Of a stretch of 64,000 nucleotides of DNA, positions 18,840-27,089 are shown piece by piece. This DNA comes from an uncultured Alphaproteobacteria bacterium (lineage in GTDB: Bacteria > Pseudomonadota > Alphaproteobacteria > Caulobacterales > Caulobacteraceae), in assembly GCA_903860975.1 (NCBI GenBank), contig CAIOSI010000016.1, positions 62,001 through 126,000 of the forward strand, given 5' to 3'. Both the position numbers and the translations under genes were made by a program. The notes below the pieces were generated by a model that ran no database searches, was not told the origin of the DNA, and saw only the letters and a program-made list of their open reading frames with translations. Positions within the stretch are counted from its first letter, which is position 1. Each line of letters begins with the position of its first letter.

Positions 18840-19352
18840 TCAGGACGCATCCCCCGCCGCACCTGGGGTGCGCGCGCTGCTGTCCTGGAGCAGCATGTCG
18901 ATAAGCAGGACGCAGATACCGACACTGATCGCCGCATCGGCCAAATTGAAGATCCACGGAAAGAACATCCGTGACGCATCAATAAAGTCTGTTACGGCCC
19001 CGAATCGAATGCGGTCGATGACGTTTCCGATCGCGCCGCCAATCACAAGGCCGACGGCGAACGCAAAGAGTGGTCGCGTGGTCGTGCGCACCCAGCCAGC
19101 CAGTACGATGGCGACGATCAACGAGAAGGCGGCCAGCAGCCAGCGTACCAGATCGTGCTGCGCCTGCAGAAAGCCGAAGCTGACGCCCTGGTTCCAGACA
19201 CCCGTCAGGTGGATTGGTCCGACGAGTCCGATGCTCTGGCCTTCCTGAAGGCGAAGGATATTCAAGATCCAGTATTTCACGGCCTGATCGGCGACGACGA
19301 TGACGAGCGCCAAGAGCAGGGCGATCCAGCCGAGCTTGGTGATGCGGGTCAT
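18840..19352 (-). CDS. lspA: Lipoprotein signal peptidase LspA
   Basis: A 170-residue inner-membrane aspartic peptidase that cuts the signal peptide of diacylglyceryl prolipoproteins. Four transmembrane segments are visible. The catalytic Asp residues are in G-N-V-I-D-R-I and F-N-L-A-D-A-A-I, and the N-terminal motif V-V-A-D-Q-A-V-K-Y-W-I is conserved. The ATG at 19352 overlaps the ileS stop codon by 4 bp (ATGA), so the two are translationally coupled, as in many bacteria. Longer in-frame starts would run into ileS. Confidence 0.95.
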   Translation of the reverse strand: MTRITKLGWIALLLALVIVVADQAVKYWILNILRLQEGQSIGLVGPIHLTGVWNQGVSFGFLQAQHDLVRWLLAAFSLIVAIVLAGWVRTTTRPLFAFAVGLVIGGAIGNVIDRIRFGAVTDFIDASRMFFPWIFNLADAAISVGICVLLIDMLLQDSSARTPGAAGDAS

Positions 19353-22270
19353 GCGAGCCCCTTGCCGTGAGTTTCGTCCCAGGCGGCCACGGCGTCGGCA
19401 TCGCGCAGAGAAAGGTCGCCATAGCGTGGGTCGGAGCCCACCTCGGGCAAGATACGCCAAGATCGGGCGCACTTGCGGCCAAGCGCGCGGATCGGCTCGA
19501 CGGCGACGCCCGAGACTTCGGAAAGTCGGAACGAACCGGTCGGGCCTTCGCCTGCAATTAGCGTCGCCTGACTTGTGCGGAAGACCTCCGCGGCGTCCAG
19601 GCCGTCAAACGCAGCCATGAGCTCGACGTCGAGGATATAGACCTTGGGCGCCGCTTCCAGAGCCGCGCCCAGGCGCTTTTCGCGGCGCTCGATTTCCAGG
19701 GCACCCGTCACGACGGAAGTGACGGCCTGAACCTTGGCCCACCGCGCCGCCTCGGCATCGTTTCGCCAGGCCGCCGGCGTATCTGGGATGGTCCTCAGAC
19801 AATTCGAGCCAGCGTCCGGATAGCGGGTGGTCCAGGCTTCTTCCATAGTGAAAGGGATCAGGGGGCTGAGCCACGCCGTTAGGCGGCTGAACACCGACTG
19901 CATCACCGTGCGGGTGGCGCGTCGGCGCACGGAATCTGGCCGATCACAGTAAAGGGCGTCGCGGCGGATGTCGAAGAACAGGCTCGACAGCTCGTTTTGG
20001 CAAAATTCGGTCACCGGCCGGATCACATCTTGAAAGAGGTAGCCCTCATAGGCTGCGCGGACCTGGCCATCGAGTTCCCACAGCCGATGCAGTATGAAAC
20101 GCTCCAGCGGCGGCATCTCGTCCAGCTCGACCGCCTCATCCGGCGAATAGTCGGCGAGGGCGCCTAGCATGTAGCGGACGGTGTTGCGGAGCTTGCGATA
20201 GGCGTCCGCCGTCGTCTGGAGCACCGTCTTGCCGATCCGGCTGTCGTCCGCATAGTCGATCATGGCCGCCCAAAGGCGGATGATTTCGGCCCCGCTCTCA
20301 CGGATCACCACTTCGGGGTCGACGACGTTGCCCTTGGATTTAGACATCTTCTCGCCGGCCTCATCCATTGTGAAGCCGTGGGTCAGGATGGCGTCATATG
20401 GCGCGCGACCGCGGGTCCCAGAACTCTCCAGGAGGGAGGACTGGAACCAGCCACGATGCTGGTCAGAGCCCTCGAGATAAAGATCCGCTGGCCAGTGGGT
20501 GTGCGGCCGATTCTCCAAAGTGAAGGCGTGTGTCGAGCCGGAATCGAACCAAACATCGAGGATGTCCTCGATCTTTTCGAAACGCTCGGAATCGTGCTGG
20601 CCAAGGAAGTCTGCCACTGGCCGCGTGAACCATGCGTCGGCGCCTTCTGCTTTGATCAGCTGGACGATCCGCTGGTTTACGAGGTCGTCGTGGAGGGGCT
20701 GACCCGTTTCCTTGTCGACGAACATGGCGAGCGGCGATCCCCAGGCGCGCTGGCGGCTAATCAACCAGTCAGGGCGGCCCTCCACCATGGCGCGGATGCG
20801 ATTGCGGCCGGCCGCCGGATAGAAGGTCGTGGCGTCGATCGCCTCGAGCGCCGTTTCGCGCAAGCTGCGACCCTTATGGGCCGGGTCGTCCAGGGGCTCG
20901 TCCATGCGTATGAACCACTGGGGCGTATTGCGGAAGATCACCGGCGCCTTGGAGCGCCAGGAGTGCGGGTAGGAATGCTCCACCCGACCTCGGGCCAGCA
21001 GATTCCCGGCCTCTATCAGCTTGTCCATCACGGCGGGATTGGCCGAACCGAACTTGCCGGCCTTCTTGCCTTCCGTCTCCAGTACCTTCAGTCCGGCAAA
21101 GAGCGGCACGGTTGGATAGTAGGCGCCGTCCGGGTCGACCGTCTCCGGGATCTCTCGGTGACCATGCGCGATCCAAACCATATAGTCGTCGGCGCCATGG
21201 CCAGGCGCGGTGTGAACGAAGCCTGTGCCGGCGTCCTCAGTAACATGGTCTCCCGCCAGCATCGGCACCTGGAAGCGATAGCCGGAGTCCAAGTTCGCCA
21301 GCGGGTGAGCCAGCACCATGCCGCGGCAGTCGACCTCCTCAATCTTCTCGAACCTTGCGACCTTGGCGGCGGCCATGGTTGCGCCGGCCAGTGTCTCAGC
21401 CACGATCAGCTTATCACCGGCCTGAGCCCAGGGTGCAAACTCCAAGCCTTCCTCAATCGCCTGCACGCGATAGACCGCATAGGAGATGTCGGGGTTGTAG
21501 CTGACGGCGCGGTTAGCCGGGATGGTCCACGGTGTGGTCGTCCAGATGACAACGCTTGCGTCCCGGGTCGCATCTGAGCCTTCAACGACGGGGAATTTCA
21601 CCCAGATGGTTGGGCTCACGTGGTCGTGGTATTCGACCTCAGCATCGGCCAGCGCGGTGCGCTCGACGGGGCTCCACATCACGGGCTTGGAGCCGCGGTA
21701 GAGCTGACCGGAGGCCACGAATTTGTGGAACTCGGCCACGATGGCGGCCTCGCTCGAATAATCCATGGTGGCGTATCGGTTTTCCCAGTCGCCGATCACC
21801 CCCAGACGCTTGAAGCCGTCCATTTGAACGCCGATCCACTTGGCGGCGTAGTCGCGGCAACGGGTTCGAAATTCTGCCTTGGAGACCTCTTCCTTCCGGC
21901 GGCCCTGGCCGCGCAGCTCTTCTTCGATTTTCCACTCAATCGGCAGTCCATGACAGTCCCAGCCCGGCACGTAGTCGACGTCGTAGCCCAGCAAGAATTT
22001 CGAGCGGACGACAAAATCCTTGAGCGTCTTCTGCAAGGCGTGGCCGATGTGGATCGCCCCGTTGGCATAGGGCGGCCCGTCGTGGAGCACAAAGAGCTTC
22101 GCCCCGGCATGCTGCCGAGCCTTGCGCATGGCATTGTAGAGGTCGGATTTCGACCACTGCTCAAGGATCAACGGCTCTTTCTGCGGCAACCCTGCGCGCA
22201 TGGGAAAGGGCGTTTCGGGGAGAAAGACGGTTTCGCGGTAGTCGCGCGATGGGTTGGCGTCGTCGGCCAT
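19349..22270 (-). CDS. ileS: Isoleucyl-tRNA synthetase
   Basis: A 973-residue class I synthetase charging tRNA-Ile. The HIGH signature is in A-N-G-A-I-H-I-G-H-A-L-Q, and the KMSKS loop is G-E-K-M-S-K-S-K-G-N-V-V-D-P. The editing domain CP1 lies between residues ~200 and ~400, and the anticodon-binding region starts near residue 700. The C-terminal part that in E. coli carries four zinc-binding Cys has kept only the first (K-C-A-R-S-W-R-I-L-P-E-V-G); the others are replaced. It heads the ileS-lspA-DUF3035 run. Confidence 0.97.
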   Translation of the reverse strand: MADDANPSRDYRETVFLPETPFPMRAGLPQKEPLILEQWSKSDLYNAMRKARQHAGAKLFVLHDGPPYANGAIHIGHALQKTLKDFVVRSKFLLGYDVDYVPGWDCHGLPIEWKIEEELRGQGRRKEEVSKAEFRTRCRDYAAKWIGVQMDGFKRLGVIGDWENRYATMDYSSEAAIVAEFHKFVASGQLYRGSKPVMWSPVERTALADAEVEYHDHVSPTIWVKFPVVEGSDATRDASVVIWTTTPWTIPANRAVSYNPDISYAVYRVQAIEEGLEFAPWAQAGDKLIVAETLAGATMAAAKVARFEKIEEVDCRGMVLAHPLANLDSGYRFQVPMLAGDHVTEDAGTGFVHTAPGHGADDYMVWIAHGHREIPETVDPDGAYYPTVPLFAGLKVLETEGKKAGKFGSANPAVMDKLIEAGNLLARGRVEHSYPHSWRSKAPVIFRNTPQWFIRMDEPLDDPAHKGRSLRETALEAIDATTFYPAAGRNRIRAMVEGRPDWLISRQRAWGSPLAMFVDKETGQPLHDDLVNQRIVQLIKAEGADAWFTRPVADFLGQHDSERFEKIEDILDVWFDSGSTHAFTLENRPHTHWPADLYLEGSDQHRGWFQSSLLESSGTRGRAPYDAILTHGFTMDEAGEKMSKSKGNVVDPEVVIRESGAEIIRLWAAMIDYADDSRIGKTVLQTTADAYRKLRNTVRYMLGALADYSPDEAVELDEMPPLERFILHRLWELDGQVRAAYEGYLFQDVIRPVTEFCQNELSSLFFDIRRDALYCDRPDSVRRRATRTVMQSVFSRLTAWLSPLIPFTMEEAWTTRYPDAGSNCLRTIPDTPAAWRNDAEAARWAKVQAVTSVVTGALEIERREKRLGAALEAAPKVYILDVELMAAFDGLDAAEVFRTSQATLIAGEGPTGSFRLSEVSGVAVEPIRALGRKCARSWRILPEVGSDPRYGDLSLRDADAVAAWDETHGKGLA

Positions 22271-22507
22271 TGAACTTTCCAGCGTGGTCCGGTGTGAATT
22301 TGAGATCGCAGGGATTTCCCGACGCGCGCAGATGGCTCTCGCCCAGCGTCACGCCGGGCGGATAATTCGCGAGATCTTCTGGACCGAAATCATGGCCTTG
22401 GCTCTAACAGACGCAGGCTCCGAACCCAAGAGCCTCCAGACGCTGGATTTTATCTTGGCGATCGGCTGGAGTGTTCTGACTTCGCCGCAAAGCATGGGGA
22501 CTCCAGC

Positions 22508-23341
22508 GTGATCTTGACCTTCCGATCTGTGACCGTGGGCTTGGTGAGCCTGCTGCTTACGACCCTTTCTGCCAACGCCGCGCCTGTCGTAAAAGGGCCG
22601 GAAAAGGGTACCTTGATCATCGCTGGAGGCGGGAGCTTGGGGCCTGAGGTCTTAGGCCGTTTTATTAAGCTGGCGGGCGGACCGTCGGCTGAAATCGTGG
22701 TCATTCCGACCGCCGGCGGCGAAGCCAAGTACGGTCCAGATTGTACGTGCCTCAAGATTTTCCGGGAGTTGGGCGCAACGAATCTGACAATCCTGCACAC
22801 GATCGAGCGCAGTGAGGCCGACAGCGAGCCGTTCGTTGCGCCCCTGAAGCGAGTTAAAGGCGTTTGGTTTGTTGGCGGTCGGCAGTGGCACCTGGTCGAC
22901 GTTTATTCAGGCACCAAGACCGAGACCGAAATCAAGAACCTGCTCGCCCGCGGCGGCGTCGCAGGCGGAACGTCTGCGGGCGCATCGATCCAGGCCTCCT
23001 ACCTCGTGCGCGGCGCGCGGGAAGGCAACGACAAGGTTATGGCCCCAGGATATGAGGTCGGCTGGGGTCTGATCCAGGGCGTGGCGGTCGACCAGCACGT
23101 TACAGCCCGCCACCGCGAGGGTGACCTCGATGCGGTGGTCAAGGCGCACCCCGAGCTCCTCGGCATCGGCATCGACCAATCCACTGCCATCGAGGTCAAA
23201 CGCGATGGCTTCGTCGTGATCGGCGCCGGCCACGTCTTCATCCACGATGGCCAGGAACAATCAAACGGCGGCCATTACTTCTTGATGCAGCCCGGCGACC
23301 GTTTCGACCTGATAAAACTCTCCGCCTCGGCGAAGCGTTAG
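22508..23341 (+). CDS. Exported cyanophycinase-like serine peptidase (S51)
   Basis: A 277-residue protein with a Sec signal peptide (cleavage near A-N-A-A, about residue 25). The family nucleophile motif G-G-T-S-A-G-A-S puts the catalytic Ser at about residue 156. T-L-I-I-A-G-G-G-S-L-G and V-W-F-V-G-G-R-Q-W are the other conserved blocks. Cyanophycinases cut the beta-Asp-Arg bond of cyanophycin; exported versions let bacteria feed on it, but other isopeptides are possible. The start is GTG with GGGGA about 11 bases upstream. The stop overlaps that of convergent ribF (TTAG). Confidence 0.85.
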   Translation: MILTFRSVTVGLVSLLLTTLSANAAPVVKGPEKGTLIIAGGGSLGPEVLGRFIKLAGGPSAEIVVIPTAGGEAKYGPDCTCLKIFRELGATNLTILHTIERSEADSEPFVAPLKRVKGVWFVGGRQWHLVDVYSGTKTETEIKNLLARGGVAGGTSAGASIQASYLVRGAREGNDKVMAPGYEVGWGLIQGVAVDQHVTARHREGDLDAVVKAHPELLGIGIDQSTAIEVKRDGFVVIGAGHVFIHDGQEQSNGGHYFLMQPGDRFDLIKLSASAKR

Positions 23342-24288
23342 CCGAAATCCGGCATCAGAAGATCGCGCGCGTTTTGGGCGTCCTTCATGACCTGTGCGGT
23401 CATGGTTTCCAGACCGTCGAATTTCAGCTCCGGACGCAGGAAGGCGATAAGGTCGGTCTCGATAACCTGGTCGTAGATGTCCTCGTCGAAATCGAAGAGC
23501 CAGACTTCAAGCAGGGGAATGCGCACGCCCTCGATGGTCGGGTTGACCCCGATGTTGGCGACGCCAGGGACGTTGCGTCCGTCCTGCAGGCGAGTCCGCG
23601 TCGCATACACCCCGAACTTGGGGATCACATAATCCTCCAAGGCCAAGTTGGCGGTGGGAAATCCAAGTTTTCGGCCGAGCTGGCGGCCGCGCTGCACCGC
23701 GCCTTCAATGGCGAAGGGGCGGCCGAGAATCTGTGCCGCGGCTTGCGGTTGGCCGGCGCGCAGCGCCTCGCGCACGCCGGTAGAGGAAAACTTATTGCCT
23801 GCGCTGTCTTCTACGGGTTTGGCCACCGAGACGCCAAAGCCCATTTGATCGCCGTAGACGCGCATGGTCGCGGGGCTTCCGGTCCGGTCCTTGCCGAAAG
23901 AATTGTCGAAGCCCACGGCGACATGGCGCGCGCCCAGGCCTGCGTGCAGGACTTTTTCGGCGAATTCGCGATCCGACATTCCGGCCAGCTCTTCTGTGAG
24001 CGGCAGGACATAGAGGACGTCCACGCCAAGGGCCTCGAGGGCGCGTGCCTGCTGATCGGGCTTCATTAAAAGAAAAGCCGGTTCATCAGGTCTGAAATAG
24101 ACGCGCGGATGTGGATCAAGGGTGATGACACCGAGCGGCGCGCCCAACTCGCCCGCCGCTTTGGCGGCCAGCGCGATCACTTGCTGGTGGCCACGATGGA
24201 CGCCATCGAAATTGCCCATTGCGACGGCCGCACCGCGGTCGCCTGCCGGCAGGTCTTTCCAGCCCTTGATGACCCTCAGACGTCTCAT
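23338..24288 (-). CDS. ribF: Bifunctional riboflavin kinase / FAD synthetase RibF
   Basis: A 316-residue enzyme making FMN and FAD. The N-terminal nucleotidyltransferase has G-N-F-D-G-V-H-R-G-H-Q-Q (about 26-37). The C-terminal kinase has G-F-P-T-A-N-L, followed by G-V-Y-A-T-R and T-I-E-G-V-R. Length and order are standard. Its start overlaps the stop of the upstream maoC gene by 4 bp. The many flavoenzymes in this window (acyl-CoA dehydrogenases, ETF, monooxygenase) depend on its products. Confidence 0.95.
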   Translation of the reverse strand: MRRLRVIKGWKDLPAGDRGAAVAMGNFDGVHRGHQQVIALAAKAAGELGAPLGVITLDPHPRVYFRPDEPAFLLMKPDQQARALEALGVDVLYVLPLTEELAGMSDREFAEKVLHAGLGARHVAVGFDNSFGKDRTGSPATMRVYGDQMGFGVSVAKPVEDSAGNKFSSTGVREALRAGQPQAAAQILGRPFAIEGAVQRGRQLGRKLGFPTANLALEDYVIPKFGVYATRTRLQDGRNVPGVANIGVNPTIEGVRIPLLEVWLFDFDEDIYDQVIETDLIAFLRPELKFDGLETMTAQVMKDAQNARDLLMPDFG

Positions 24289-24707
24289 TTTTCCCTGCGG
24301 GGAACCATGATCAGCGCCTCGCCATCAACCGCGGATTTGCCGTTCACAAGGCAGGTGGTCTGGAACGTTGCGTGGGCCTTTTCGTCGTCTAGCGCCATGA
24401 TCGTAACGCGAGCGATAACGGAGTCGCCGATTTTCACCGGCCGACGGAAGCGCAGCGACTGCGACAGATAGATCGCGCCTGGTCCCGGAAGCTGGTTGCC
24501 GAGAACGGCGGAAATATAGGCCGCGGCCAGCATGCCGTGGGCGATCCGGCCGCCAAAGACTGTGGTCTTGGCGAAATCCTCGTCCATGTGAACGGGATTG
24601 TGATCGCCAGATACCGCAGCAAAGGCTTCAACATCCGCAAAGCCAACCACGTGGGTGGTCTCCGCCGTCTGACCCACGCTCAATTCGTCGAAATAGAGCC
24701 CCAGCAC
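24285..24707 (-). CDS. MaoC-family (R)-specific enoyl-CoA hydratase
   Basis: A 140-residue single hot-dog protein. The hydratase-2 motif reads A-F-A-A-V-S-G-D-H-N-P-V-H-M-D-E-D-F-A, with catalytic Asp and His, then I-A-H-G-M-L-A-A-A. It should hydrate a trans-2-enoyl-CoA to the (R)-3-hydroxyacyl-CoA, linking beta-oxidation to polyhydroxyalkanoate synthesis (PhaJ-like). It is too short to be mesaconyl-CoA hydratase. It overlaps ribF by 4 bp. Confidence 0.88.
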   Translation of the reverse strand: MLGLYFDELSVGQTAETTHVVGFADVEAFAAVSGDHNPVHMDEDFAKTTVFGGRIAHGMLAAAYISAVLGNQLPGPGAIYLSQSLRFRRPVKIGDSVIARVTIMALDDEKAHATFQTTCLVNGKSAVDGEALIMVPRREK

Positions 24708-24758
24708 GCTTGCTCCCCCATCAGGTCGTGATCACCACTTAGCGAGGATTGGCGCAGC

Positions 24759-25622
24759 TCACCAGACCAGGTCGGCGATGGCGTAGGTTGCGGTCAGGCC
24801 CGCCTGGTGCAGGAGGTCGGTGACAGCGGGCAAATTGAGGCCTTCGCGCCCGATTGTTTCGGCGCCGTGGATGCCACTTGCAACAAACAGTACGTCAAGC
24901 CCACGGGCGTTGGCGCCGCGCACGTCGGTGGGTAGACCATCGCCGATGCAGAGCACTTTTTTTGGGTCGATGGCGCGGCCCAGGGCCTCGCTGGCCTTGG
25001 CCAGCGACAATTCGTAGATCGCCGTAAAGGGCTTGCCAGCCATGGTCACCCGTCCCCCGAGGCCTTCGTACATTTGGGCAAGCGCGCCGCCGCAGTAGAT
25101 CAGCCTGTCGCCGCGCTGCACGACAATGTCGGGGTTGGCGCAAATCATCTCAAGGTCGCGTTCGACGCAGGTCATGAATCGCTCGCGGTAATCGGCGGGC
25201 TCGTCGTTTTCGTCGTCGAAGGGGCCGGTCACGGAAATGAAGGCGGCCTCCTTGAGGCCAGAAAAGGTGACGCCCAGGCCTTCGTAAAGCCCATCATCGC
25301 GGTCCGGCCCAATTTTCCAGGCGGGCCCCGGCGCGCGCTCGGCCAGCAGCTGGCGCGTCGCGTCGCCAGAGGTGACGATCTGACTCCAGGCTTCTCTTGG
25401 AACGCCAAGGGCGTCGAGTTGCTCGATCACTGCGCCAAACGGCCGTGGTGAATTGGAAATCAGAATGACCGGTCCTTGCGTGGCCCGAAACCTTGCCAAC
25501 CCCGCACAGGCTGCGGGGAAGCTGTCTCGACCATTATGGATCACGCCCCAGACGTCACAGAGGAGTGCGTCATAGGTGGTGGCGAGGTCGGAAAGGCCAG
25601 TCACGAGTTTGGGAGCGTTCAT
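24759..25622 (-). CDS. HAD-superfamily hydrolase, TIGR01459 (NagD-like) type
   Basis: A 287-residue HAD phosphatase with a type IIA cap. Motif I is modified: L-C-D-V-W-G-V-I-H-N-G, where Trp stands in the usual D-x-D position, as is typical of this subfamily. Motif II is V-I-L-I-S-N-S-P, motif III the Lys of A-G-K-P, and motif IV I-G-D-G-L-P-T-D-V-R-G. The substrate is unknown. The frame is open to 25781, but the ATG at 25622 gives the family start (M-N-A-P-K-L-V-T-G-L). It lies directly downstream of tipF. Confidence 0.85.
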   Translation of the reverse strand: MNAPKLVTGLSDLATTYDALLCDVWGVIHNGRDSFPAACAGLARFRATQGPVILISNSPRPFGAVIEQLDALGVPREAWSQIVTSGDATRQLLAERAPGPAWKIGPDRDDGLYEGLGVTFSGLKEAAFISVTGPFDDENDEPADYRERFMTCVERDLEMICANPDIVVQRGDRLIYCGGALAQMYEGLGGRVTMAGKPFTAIYELSLAKASEALGRAIDPKKVLCIGDGLPTDVRGANARGLDVLFVASGIHGAETIGREGLNLPAVTDLLHQAGLTATYAIADLVW

Positions 25623-25659
25623 CAAGCCGCGGTAGCGGCGTGGCGGTTTCGGGTCAATG

Positions 25660-26916
25660 CTACCCGAACGCTGCCCGACGCAGGGGGGCTTCCGGTCGCA
25701 CCACGATCGGTGGCGGGCCAGCTTCGCTAAGCACGGCTTCTTTGATCGCGCGAGGCTCGCCGAAGAGGTGCCCCTGACCAAAGCCGATATTGAGGTCGAG
25801 AACGTCGACCACCTGCCGCTCGGTCTCGACCTTTTCGACGATCACTTCGACGCCATAACGGCGCGTAAGCGTTGTGAAATCCTCGGCTGCCAGGTCGGGA
25901 AGCGATTGCAACACCTGACGGCCGTCAATCTCAATCAGCTCTTCCAGCAGAAACTGAGCGCTGATCTTCAGGAATTTCACGTCCGAGCGTGCGAGGTCTT
26001 GCAGGTCGAAGTCGAGGTCAGTGACTTTGTCCAGGCTGAAGCGGAAACCCAGGTCGGCGAGCTTGCCCATGTTCCGCGCCTCGACCGAGCCGCGGGCTTC
26101 GAAGGCAGGCTGGCCGATCTCGAAGATCAGGCCGCTGGCGAGATCGCGGTTGACGGTCAGCAGGTCTAAGAACTGCGGGAAGAAACTCTCGTCTCCAAGG
26201 CTGGACATGGCGATGTTGCAGAAGATGCCGATCTTGCGGTCCTGCTTGGAAAGCCGCCGGACGATCTGCACGCAGCGGAACAGGAGCAGGTTGTCGATAG
26301 CTGTGATGAGTCCGCCGGGCTCGGCCACGCTCAAATATTCCGCCGGCATCAGCACCCGGCCCGTATTGTCCCGCAGCCGCGAGTAGCTCTCATAGAACTG
26401 GGTTCGGCGCTGGGGCAGAGAGACGACCGGCTGCAAGTAGAGGTCGACGCGGTTCTCGGCCAGCGCCGCACGGACGGTGTCCAGCAGCCCTAAGGCTTGG
26501 TGCGGGTCGCCGCCCAGCTTGGCGGGGAAAACCGGCGCCTCGCCCTGATCGTCGAGCCGGCGGCGCATGCGCTCCACCAGATCTTCCAGCATGTGGACTT
26601 CGTCGACCAGTTCGTCGGAGCGTTGCGCGTCGTCGGAGGCGATTTCGAACATCTCGGCAACGCGGGCGTCCAGCGCTTCGACCTGACCCAGTAGGATTCG
26701 GTGGGCTTTGCGGATGTTTTCCACATCGCCCCTGATTTCGCCGGTCTCGAGCGCGCGCTCGATGAGGCCGTGAAAGGCAAAGCAAAGCCCTAGGCCGCCG
26801 ATCAGAGCGGCCACGCCTGCGCCCCAGCCGCCGCCGTTGCGCCACAGCGTGAGCGCCACGAGCAGCGACAGGCAGACATAGGTTGCACAAAGGAGCCCGA
26901 GGGTGAGCCGTCGCAT
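25660..26916 (-). CDS. tipF: TipF-like membrane-anchored degenerate EAL-domain protein
   Basis: A 418-residue protein. Two N-terminal transmembrane helices (about 3-25 and 31-51) are followed by a coiled coil (about 60-125) and a C-terminal EAL domain (about 145-390). The EAL signature is replaced by Y-E-S-Y-S-R, and other metal ligands look changed, so c-di-GMP hydrolysis is unlikely while binding is possible. This architecture is that of Caulobacter TipF, a c-di-GMP receptor needed for flagellum placement and assembly. motA lies elsewhere in the window (61205-62080). The assignment rests on domain order and remembered synteny. Confidence 0.75.
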   Translation of the reverse strand: MRRLTLGLLCATYVCLSLLVALTLWRNGGGWGAGVAALIGGLGLCFAFHGLIERALETGEIRGDVENIRKAHRILLGQVEALDARVAEMFEIASDDAQRSDELVDEVHMLEDLVERMRRRLDDQGEAPVFPAKLGGDPHQALGLLDTVRAALAENRVDLYLQPVVSLPQRRTQFYESYSRLRDNTGRVLMPAEYLSVAEPGGLITAIDNLLLFRCVQIVRRLSKQDRKIGIFCNIAMSSLGDESFFPQFLDLLTVNRDLASGLIFEIGQPAFEARGSVEARNMGKLADLGFRFSLDKVTDLDFDLQDLARSDVKFLKISAQFLLEELIEIDGRQVLQSLPDLAAEDFTTLTRRYGVEVIVEKVETERQVVDVLDLNIGFGQGHLFGEPRAIKEAVLSEAGPPPIVVRPEAPLRRAAFG

Positions 26917-27089
26917 GGTCCCGCCATCCGAATCACTGGTGGCAGTATCCGACGGGGGATCCCAGCAAGTCGAATGGATAAAGTGATGTTGCGATGAAGG
27001 TCCACAGGCGCTTGGGGTTGCGCCGAAGGACGGAGCGGCTGAAACAGGTCAACACTGTTCAGGTGACGAATTCGAGGACGCGCAGGCCT

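Noticed and set aside
20378..21577. A 399-codon open frame on the plus strand opposite ileS
   Set aside because: It is antisense to highly conserved isoleucyl-tRNA synthetase motifs, has no ribosome site or recognisable domain, and arises from high GC content.
24285..24707. Mesaconyl-CoA hydratase for the ethylmalonyl-CoA pathway
   Set aside because: The protein has one hot-dog domain of 140 residues; mesaconyl-CoA hydratase is a much longer two-domain protein, so a PhaJ/MaoC role is more likely.
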